Made by a program: the position numbers and the translations under genes
Notes under the pieces: generated by a model
Database searches by the model: none
What the model was told of the DNA's origin: nothing
The model's input: the letters and a program-made list of their open reading frames with translations, nothing else
Source of the DNA: Dugong dugon
Lineage: Eukaryota; Chordata; Mammalia; Sirenia; Dugongidae
Reading direction: 5' to 3'
NCBI GenBank assembly: GCA_030035585.1
Contig: CM057466.1
Coordinates: 58,101,233 to 58,165,232 of the forward strand
DNA length: 64,000 nucleotides
Part shown: piece after piece, positions 56,874 to 64,000 of the stretch
Layout of the letters: each line of letters begins with the position of its first letter
Position numbering within the stretch: position 1 is the stretch's first letter

Positions 56874-58213
56874 GTGATTCCTCATTTGATCTCTTTCCTT
56901 ATTATGGGTCCTTCTATTTCCTCTTAAGTCTGTTTGAATAAGTTATGTGTTTTTAAGAATTTGTCCATTTCATCTAGGTTATCCAGTTTGTTGCCAGATG
57001 GTTGTTCATAATATTCTGTCATAATTCTCTTTATTTCTATCAGGTCAGTTGTAATGGCCCCTCTTTAATTTTTTATTTTTGTTATTTCCATCTTTTCTTT
57101 ATCAGTGTATCTAAAGGCTTGTCAATTTTGTTGATCTTTTCGAAGAACCAACTTCTGGTTTTATTGATACTGTCTTGTTTTCAGTTTTATTTATTTATGC
57201 CCAGATCTTCATTATTTTCTTTCTTTTGGTAGGTTTAGGCTTAGTTTTCTCCTCTCTTTTAGTTCCTGGAGTTGTTGAGTTAAGCCTTTAATTTGAGATC
57301 TTTCTTCTTTTCTCGTATAGGTATTTATTGCTATTAGTTTCTCTGTGAGTACTGCCTTCACTGCATTCCAAAAGTTTTGGCGTGTTGTGCTTTATTTTCA
57401 TTTGACTCTAAGAAATTTGTGATTTCTTCCTTGACCCATTAGCAGTTTAATAGTGTGTTGTTTAATTTCCATATGATTGTGTATTTTCCATGTTTTCCCC
57501 CCCTATTATTTCTGTCTTCACTCCGTTGTGGTCAGAGAAAATACATGTATGATTTCAGTCTTTTTAAATTTATTAAGACTTGCTTGTGACCAAAAAATGT
57601 GGTCTATCCTGGAGAATGATCCATGTGCACTGGAGTACAATGTATATTGTACTGTTGATGGGTGGAGTATTCTATATGGGTCTGTTAAGTCTACTTGTTT
57701 TATAGTATCATTCAGGTCCTTTGTTTCCTTGTTGATCTTCTTCCTAGATGTTCTGTCCAATATTGAAAAGTGGTGTATTGAAGTCTTCAACTATTATTGT
57801 AATACTGTTTTTCCCTTCAGTTGTATCAGTGTTTGCTTTATAAATTTAGGTGCCCCAGTAGTGGGTGCATATATATTTATGATTATTAAATCTTCTTGAT
57901 TAATTGACCCTTTTATCACTTTATCATGTCCTTCTTTATCTCTTCTGACATATTTTGTCTGAAAGTCTACTTTATCTGATACCAAGATTGCCATCCTGGC
58001 TCCCTTTTGGTTGTTATTTGCATGGAATATTTTTTCCTTCCTTTCGCTTTCACCCTGTTTGGGTCCATGGGTTTAAGGTGTGTCTCTTGTAAACAGCATA
58101 GAGTTGTATCATGTTTTTTAAATCCATTCTGCCACTCTATGCCTTTTGATTGGAGCATTTAGTTCATTTACTTTCAGTGTAACTATGGATAAGAAGTGAT
58201 TTACTTCTGCCAT
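56874..58213 (-). pseudogene. Outer L1 ORF2, N-terminal part
   Basis: ATG at 58213 (MAEVNHFLS, then VTLKVNELNAPIKRH). The APE endonuclease runs down to about 57530, with CCLQETHLKP (58098), APTTGAPKF, SRIDHIF and SLTTTE in place of the usual SDH. The sequence continues toward RT until the inner-L1 insertion point and picks up again at 49117-49300. Multiple stops. Confidence 0.88.
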
Positions 58214-59075
58214 TTTGTTGTTTTTTGTGTGTCTTAAGCCTTTTTTGTCCTTTACTACTGCTTGTTTTTGTGTTTTGTTGGTTTATTGTACTGAGCCTTT
58301 TTGGTTCCCTTCTACTTTCCTTCTGCATATTTTTTTATATATTTTCTTAGTGATTACCATGAATATTATATTTAAGAGCTTGTATTTATAACATTCTAGG
58401 GTTAGTTGGTTACCAACTTAACTTCAGTAACATATAAGAAATTCTATACGTTTACCATTCCGCACCTCCTTTGTTGCTTTTATCACTAATTATGCCTTTA
58501 TATTTCATTTGCCCTATAACATAATTTTATTCTTGCTTTTATATATTTGTTATTAAAAAACATGAAAGACAAAACATTTAGAAGTATCAAGCATGAATAC
58601 CTTATTACTAGCCTTTATACTTGTCCATGTATTTCCTTTTATTAGGTATGTTTCTTTCTATATACAACTTTCAATCACTTTCTAGTGTCTTTTCCCTTTC
58701 ATCTACAGAACTCGCATTAGTATTTTTTGTAGGGCTGGTTTGGTGGATATAAACTCTCTCTGCTTCTGTTTGTTTGATAATGTTTTAATTTTACCCTCAT
58801 TCTTTTCTTTTCTTTTTTTATTGTACTTTAGATGAAAGTTTACAGAACAAACTAGCTTCTTCTTATTGAACAATTGGTACACATATTGTTTTGAGACATT
58901 GGTTACCAACCCCATGACATGTCAACACTCTTCCCTATTACCAGCTTTCCTGTCCTCTCCTGCCTTCAACTCCTTGCCCCTGGGCTCTTGTGTCCATTTA
59001 GTCTTATTTTGTTTTATCAGCCTGTCTTGTCTTTGGCTGAAGGGTGAACCTCAGGAGTGACTTTGTTACTGAGCT

Positions 59076-59151
59076 ATATGGGTGTCTGGGGGCTGAACTC
59101 TCAGGGTTTCTCCATATGGGTGTCTGGGGGCTGAACTCTCAGGGTTTCTCC
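59076..59151. repeat. Exact 38-bp tandem duplication
   Basis: Two identical units, each starting 'atatgggtgtctgggggctg' and ending 'tcagggtttctcc', at 59076-59113 and 59114-59151. Identity suggests a recent duplication within this L1 tail. Confidence 0.9.
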
Positions 59152-59179
59152 AGTCTCTGTCAGACCAGTACGTCTGGTC

Positions 59180-59181
<2 letters not shown>

Positions 59182-59219
<38 letters not shown>
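59182..59219. repeat. (TG)n microsatellite
   Basis: About 19 uninterrupted TG units inside the L1 3'UTR fragment; likely length-polymorphic. Confidence 0.95.
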
Positions 59220-59221
<2 letters not shown>

Positions 59222-60399
59222 TGAGTTAGAATTTTGTTCTACATTTTTCTCCAGCCCTGTCCAGGACCCACTATTTTGATCCCTGTCAGCACAATCAGTG
59301 GTGGTGGCCAGGTACCATCTAGTTATGCTGGACTCAGTCTGGTGGATGTTGTGGTAGTTGTGGTCCATTGTCTTTTGGACTAATCTTTCCCTTGTGTCTT
59401 TGGTTTTCTTTATTCTCCTTTGCTCCAGATGGGGTGAGACCAGTAGAATATCTTAGATGGCCACTCACAAGCTTTTAAGACCCCAGACACTACTCACCAA
59501 AGTAGAATGTAGAACATTTTCTGTATAAACTATGTTATGCCAATTGAGCTAGACGTTCCCCAAGACCAAGAAATTTTACCCTCATTTTTGAAAGATAGTT
59601 TTGCTGAGTATAGTATACTTGGTTGACAGTTTTTTCCTTTCAGCACTTTAAATATATCATTGTATTATCTTCTGGCCTCCAGTGTTTCTGAGGAAAAATT
59701 GGCACTTAATCTTACTGGGTATCCTTTGTATGTGACTGATTCTCTCTCAATGCTTTCAGGATTCTCTATCTTTAATTTTTGAGAGACTAACTGTGATGTG
59801 TCTTGGTGTATATCTCTTTGGATTTATCCTGCTTGGATTCTGTGAGCTTCTTGGATTTGTAGATTCATGTCCTTTGTTAGATTGGAGAAATTTTCTGTCA
59901 TTATTTCTTCAAATATTCTTCCCCTCCCTTCCTTTCATCTTCTTCTGGAATTCTCATTATGCGTATATTAGGTCTCTTGTTGCCCCATAATTCCATTAAA
60001 CTGTGCTGAGCCTTTTTGAGCCTCTGTTCTTGTTAGTCTTCAGCATCTGTAATTTTCACTGTTTTGTCCTCTAGTTCGCTGATTCTTTCTTTTGCAGGAT
60101 TAAATCTGTTGGTAAGTCCTTCTGTTGTGTTTCTTATTTCAGTTGTCCCTTGCAGTTGCAATATCTCTCTTTTTAGATCCTCATTTTGTTTTTACATTAC
60201 TTTCCTTATTTCTTTTAGCTTTTTGTCTAGGTTTCCCTTTAGTTCTTTAATTGTGTTTAATGTTGTTGTAATATATTCTTCCTTTTTTTTTTTAATCATT
60301 ATTTGGCCATCCCTAGATGTACTTTTACTCCCTTTGTCATGTTCATTTGGAAGGGCCATTGTTTCTTTTCTTTGTGTATCTTGTGGTTTTTTGTTGGAC

Positions 60400-62778
60400 A
60401 TTAAAATTTTCAAGGGTGTTAACCTCCTCAGTGTTCTCCAGTATTTGGTGTTTTTGCCTGCACCTCTTCTGTAAGAAACTCTTAGGTAGGCAGATCTTTC
60501 AGCATTTGCTTACCATTTTCTCTCCCTCTCTGTGATAGCTCTTTCTCTCTCCCTGGTTTAATTGGGATTCAAAAGTTCCAGATCTCGTTTTTCATCTTTC
60601 AGTCTCTCCCAAACTCACCAGAGAACATGCTGTGGTTAGTCTGCCCACCAGCGGGCATCACCACTCAGGCGAGATATTATGTACTAATCAATATGTCCAC
60701 CAGGGTGTGCCATCCCCCTCTCCGGTTATTACTCCCTTCCCTTCTCTGTTTCTGCAACCCTGTTTTTAGTCGGAAAACCTACACCCAGCACGACCCCTTT
60801 GGGGCGGGTTGTTACCCTTTGGTTTTGCCCGAGGTTTCCTTTCCTGCTCTGTGGGGGCTGCTTATATCTGATCTGGCATTCAGGGGAAGCACAGGCCAAC
60901 TTTCCTCTGTTTCTGGAGGAGTAGGGGCTGGTACTCCCCAGAAGGTCCTCTGAGAAATCTGTCTTGTTAGTTTTAGAGCCCCAGTGGCCATATGGTGGCT
61001 GAGGGAGCAGTCTCTACTAAGGCGACCCACCTTGTGACTCCACTGTAGGGTACCCTCTGTAGGAGTTCGTATCAGTCCAGCAGCTGACGGTTACTGGTTG
61101 GGGGAGGGGTAGTCATAATCTCCAGGAGCTCTGCCTTGTTGTTATCAGATCCCACCCTGTAGTATGTTTGCTGTGGGTATAGCCTCCACTCAAGATGCCT
61201 GCTCCCTAGCACACAGCAGCCTCAGTCAGCAGTTCTCAGTGCCAACTGTAAGGGGGAGAAGGTGGACCCAAACTGATCCTCAGGGGCATCTGTCCTGTTG
61301 GTTTCAGAGGCCTGAGCTATGAGGTGCACAGGGAGGCAGGTAGAGTTCTGACCATGGGAGCAGACTCCACTGTGATGACCTTCTTTAGTAGTTTGCTGCA
61401 GCCTGGCAACCAACAATTACCAGGAGGTGAAGGAGGTATTATACTCTGGTCAGATTCCCATGGAAATCTGCCTTGTTGCTATCAGAGTCCCCCCTGGTAG
61501 ATTTTTGGTTATGAGTGCAGCCTCCACTCCAGACTCCTGCTTCCTAACACACATCAGCCTCAGCCAGCAATCCTCAGTGTCAACTGTGTGGGCAGCCTAA
61601 CTATAATTGACTGTCAGGGTAGTTTGTCCTGTTGGTTTCAGAGTCTAGAGCTATGGGCTGCACAGGGATCCAGGTAGAGTGCTGATATGGGAGCCGATTC
61701 CACTGCAGGACTTCTCTGTAGCACATAACTGGCTTGCAATTGACAGTGTCTGGGTGGGGGAGGGCCTGTCATGCTCCAAATGGACCTCCAGGAAGGTCTG
61801 CCTTGTTGCCTTCCAAACCCTCCCTATAGTATGATGGCTGTGGGTGTAGCCGCCACTAAAGATTCCTGCTTTTTAGCACACAGCAGCTTCAGTCAGCAGT
61901 CTTCAGCACTGAACAAAAATGGGAGCAGACAGACCTAAACTCATTCCCCGGGAGGTCCTGTTGGTTTCGGAGGCCTGAGCTATGGGGTGCGCAGGAAGGT
62001 AGGTAGAGCGTTTACTGTGAGAGTAGACTCCACTGTATGGCCTTCTGTAGCATTTCACAGGAGGCTTGCAGCCATCGGTGTAACTTCAGATAGACCCCCA
62101 GGGATGTCTACCTTGTTGCTATCAGAGTCCCCCCTAAAGTATGTTGGCTCTGGGTGTAGCTGCCGCTAAAGATGCCTGCTTCTTAGCACACAGCAGCCTC
62201 AGTCAGCAGTCTTCAGCACTGACTGAAAGGGGGAGCAGATAGACCAGAACTGACCCCTGAGGAGGTCTGTCCTGGTGGTTTCAGGGATCTGAGCCCTTTA
62301 GTGCTCAGGGGGCAGGTAGAGTGTTGACTATGAGAATAGACTCCACTGCATGGGCCTTCTTTTGCAATTCATAGTAGGCTTGCAGCAGTGTCTAGGTGGG
62401 GAAGGTACTGGCACACTCCAAACAGACCCCTGTTGTTGATTTTAGGGCAGAAATTTGGGGTCGTGTCCCTTTGTACAGGCAGGGGCTGTAGTGGTTAGGG
62501 AATCAGGCTCTTTTTCTGGGGCCACTGCACCAGTTCACGGCAGCTGGCAGCCCACATGGCTGAGGGAGTGGCAGCGATGGTGGGAGAAGCGATTTTCCCA
62601 TTGTATGTGACTCGTTGATTTGTTGACTCTTGCCTGTCTGCAGTTCCCTGCTTCTTTCCTTTGCTACCTGATTCTGATTCCAAGTCCCTCAAAGGTGAAC
62701 ATCATTTCCTTTTTGTATTTCTTGTTGTGTTTGTGGGAGAGGGTCGAAATGATAGTTTTTTTACACCACCATCTTACC
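60400..62778 (-). promoter_or_regulatory. 5'UTR of the outer L1, with tandem monomers
   Basis: About 2.4 kb upstream of ORF1, of which 61131-62431 is a direct array of about 0.32-kb units. A 0.35-kb non-array end lies beyond it (62440-62778), with 'aagatggtgg' near the start on the minus strand. It is likely the old promoter region. The monomeric organisation resembles mouse L1 5'UTRs in form only. Confidence 0.75.
61131..62431. repeat. Tandem array of about 0.32-kb L1 5'UTR monomers
   Basis: Units begin with 'ctgccttgttgytatcag'-type text at 61131, 61468, 61798 and 62108, with a related word at about 62431; spacing is 337, 330, 310 and 323 bp. Each unit contains 'agcacacagcagcctcagtc' (varied) and 'gttggtttcagaggcctgag'. 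A partial unit precedes the array at about 60958. Units are diverged from each other, so the array is old. Confidence 0.85.
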
Positions 62779-63260
62779 AGAATTCCATGATGAGCATTTA
62801 AAAAATTTAAAAAAGGATTTGGATATCAGAAGATTAAGAAGGCCTCTTGGAAAATTGATGAAAACCTTGAATAGTTTGCAAAAGTGACCTTTCTGCTTGT
62901 CTTATGAAAGTAAAACATGAAGCAACAGGTGTCAGGATAAATTAGTCAGAAAAAGTACGCTCAAAACAAAAAAACAGTTGTTTTATTTTTCTGAGAATTA
63001 GAACATGGTTATAATTGCATGTTCTTAACCTAAATTCTGTCAAATGTAATACAAAATAGACTTATCTTCATAATTTTAGTCTCTCTTTTTTCTCCAAGGT
63101 AAAGACCCAGTCAAATTATTTCTAAATATCCCTCCCCCCACCAAATCATGTACTATGAAGTGACGGCCCTTGTTTCAGATGGAGTTATCTTAAGGTTAAC
63201 ACTACCCCCACCTGCAGCCCGTACCAGATATTCTCAGTTAACTAGAACCTATTCTTATTT
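62779..63260. other. Unique AT-rich non-coding DNA
   Basis: No repeat or exon recognised downstream of the L1 nest. Confidence 0.4.
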
Positions 63261-63261
63261 C

Positions 63262-63465
63262 ATGGAGCCCTGGTGGTGCAACGCTTAAGCACTCTGCTAC
63301 TAACCAAAAGGTTGGTCGTTTGAACCCACCCAGTTGTTCCACAGGAGAATGACCTGGCAGTCTGCTACCATAAAGATTACAGCCTAGAAAACCCTACAAG
63401 CGACTTCTATTCTGTCACATGGGGTCACTAGGAGTCAAAAATCTACTTGATGGCACCAACGAGAA
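63262..63465 (+). mobile_element. AfroSINE
   Basis: 'gagccctggtggtgcaacgc', B box 'gtcgtttgaacccaccc', body 'ggcagtctgctaccataaag', 3' end 'gtcaaaaatctacttgatgg'. This is the longer variant with the 'cagtctgct' insert. Confidence 0.9.
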
Positions 63466-64000
63466 CATTCCTTTTTCAGTCCAGCAAAAGAAACGAAATT
63501 GAGGAGGTTTTGACAGGTGAAAGAGTTAACGTTTTGTTTAATCATGTCTCAGTATTTATTCTTACTGGTCACCAAGAGACTCTCCCAAAAGAATAATTTC
63601 TCCCTTATTTCTAGTTGCTTTGGAGATCATCCAGATACCAAAAAGGACAGTAACAACATCAATGGGGGATATCCAATAACTTTACTTTTTACTGCATTCT
63701 AGTGATTTTGAGGATTTTATTGAACATAGTTCTAAAATTCATTATTTCTTTTATCAGCTACCTGGTTCAGATCACTTTATTTAAGTACTCAACAGTATTG
63801 TCTAATGCTTTAAGAAAAACTGCATGCAGCGCCCAAGTTATTCTACATGTTACAAGAGACACTTTGACTTTTTTTGTTTTTTGGGGAGATTGCAGCATAA
63901 AAAGGGTCAGTAACTTTCCTAATCCCTGCAAAGAGGTCCTGTACCCAGGGGAGATGCTCAGCTTCAGCCTGGCGATAACTGCAAGGTCGACAGGGCCTCC
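63466..64000. other. Unique non-coding DNA
   Basis: No repeat or exon recognised. The frame at 63517-63702 has no known motif. Confidence 0.4.

Larger units (their letters stand above)
58802..59571 (-). mobile_element. L1 3' end nested in ORF1 of the outer L1
   Basis: 770 bp, T-rich left edge (poly-A tail), 'gatgaaagtttacagaacaa', 'ctgaagggtgaacctcagga', ending near 'gccaattgagctagacgttc'. Perfect 15-bp target duplications (aattttaccctcatt) lie at 58787-58801 and 59572-59586. It contains a 38-bp exact tandem duplication and a TG repeat. 5'-truncated, no ORF2. Confidence 0.93.
58703..60400 (-). pseudogene. Outer L1 ORF1, split by an L1 tail
   Basis: The N-terminal frame near 60192-60413 is a lysine/glutamate-rich coiled-coil part. 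The RRM/CTD lies at about 59590-59900 ('agaagctcacagaatccaag' sense) and the end near 58703-58786 (STKPALQKILMRVL). The reading frame is broken and interrupted by a 770-bp insertion at 58802-59571. Confidence 0.85.
48690..62778 (-). mobile_element. Outer (older) L1 LINE, interrupted twice and internally deleted
   Basis: Minus-strand L1 in pieces. 48690-49115 is 3'UTR with a T-rich (poly-A) edge. 49117-49300 and 56874-58213 are ORF2, from endonuclease into the start of the RT domain. 58214-58702 is the inter-ORF spacer, 58703-60400 is ORF1 (broken by 58802-59571), and 60400-62778 is 5'UTR. The RT segment joins the 3'UTR at about 49116 with most of ORF2 missing. The 5' end reads CTGGTAAGATGGTGG on the minus strand, resembling the YY1-type start of mammalian L1s. 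All frames are broken. Confidence 0.85.

Noticed and set aside
61000..62500. A satellite or gene-cluster duplication
   Set aside because: The units lie between L1 ORF1 and the L1 5' end in the same orientation, so they are parsimoniously L1 5'UTR monomers.

Overview
This window is vertebrate nuclear DNA, almost certainly from an afrotherian mammal and most likely a proboscidean (elephant) or close relative. The evidence is the repeat content. tRNA-headed AfroSINEs recur throughout, with the RTE-type 3' end 'gagtcggaatcgactcgacg'. There are also tRNA-Gly-headed SINEs with the same RTE end, fragments of an RTE LINE, a family of short MaLR-like solitary LTRs, and several L1 LINEs. Older mammalian repeats (MIR/L2, hAT/MER5-like, Tigger) are also present. 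No tRNA or rRNA gene, CRISPR array, operon or convincing host protein-coding exon was found. The only host-gene-derived sequence recognised is a 5'-truncated processed pseudogene of ribosomal protein S2 (18.05-18.40 kb, minus strand). The window is therefore intergenic or deep intronic. Family assignments come from recalled consensus features, not from a search.

Layout. 0-5.2 kb: unique DNA with MIR, a hAT MITE and two SINEs. 5.2-10.7 kb: solitary LTRs. Two belong to one family (5.22-5.98 and 9.03-10.66 kb); the second contains another LTR nested inside it, and a MaLR-like LTR lies between them (7.18-7.70 kb). 10.7-24 kb: unique DNA, AfroSINEs, a deleted RTE with an L1 tail nested in it, a Tigger element and the RPS2 pseudogene. 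24.9-28 kb: a pile-up of minus-strand L1 3' ends with nested AfroSINEs. 28.5-48.7 kb: SINEs, MaLR-like LTRs, a probable ERV1-type LTR, an L1M 3' end and two repeat-free blocks that look like candidate conserved non-coding sequence (about 30.6-31.3 and 44.4-44.9 kb). 48.7-62.8 kb: a 14-kb L1 nest. A 7.56-kb full-length but broken L1 sits inside ORF2 of an older L1. A 770-bp L1 3' end sits inside ORF1 of that same older L1. The older L1 has a 5'UTR built of about 0.32-kb tandem units. 62.8-64 kb: unique DNA and one AfroSINE.

Many insertions still have readable target-site duplications, so the order of events can be worked out. All L1 and RTE reading frames seen are fragmented, so no element here looks competent for retrotransposition. 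The most notable items are the monomeric L1 5'UTR, the roughly 0.5-kb ORF1-ORF2 spacer shared by two different L1s, a 66-bp 'tailless' AfroSINE fragment with a 12-bp target duplication, and an 83-bp LTR relic that keeps both ends and its 5-bp target duplication.
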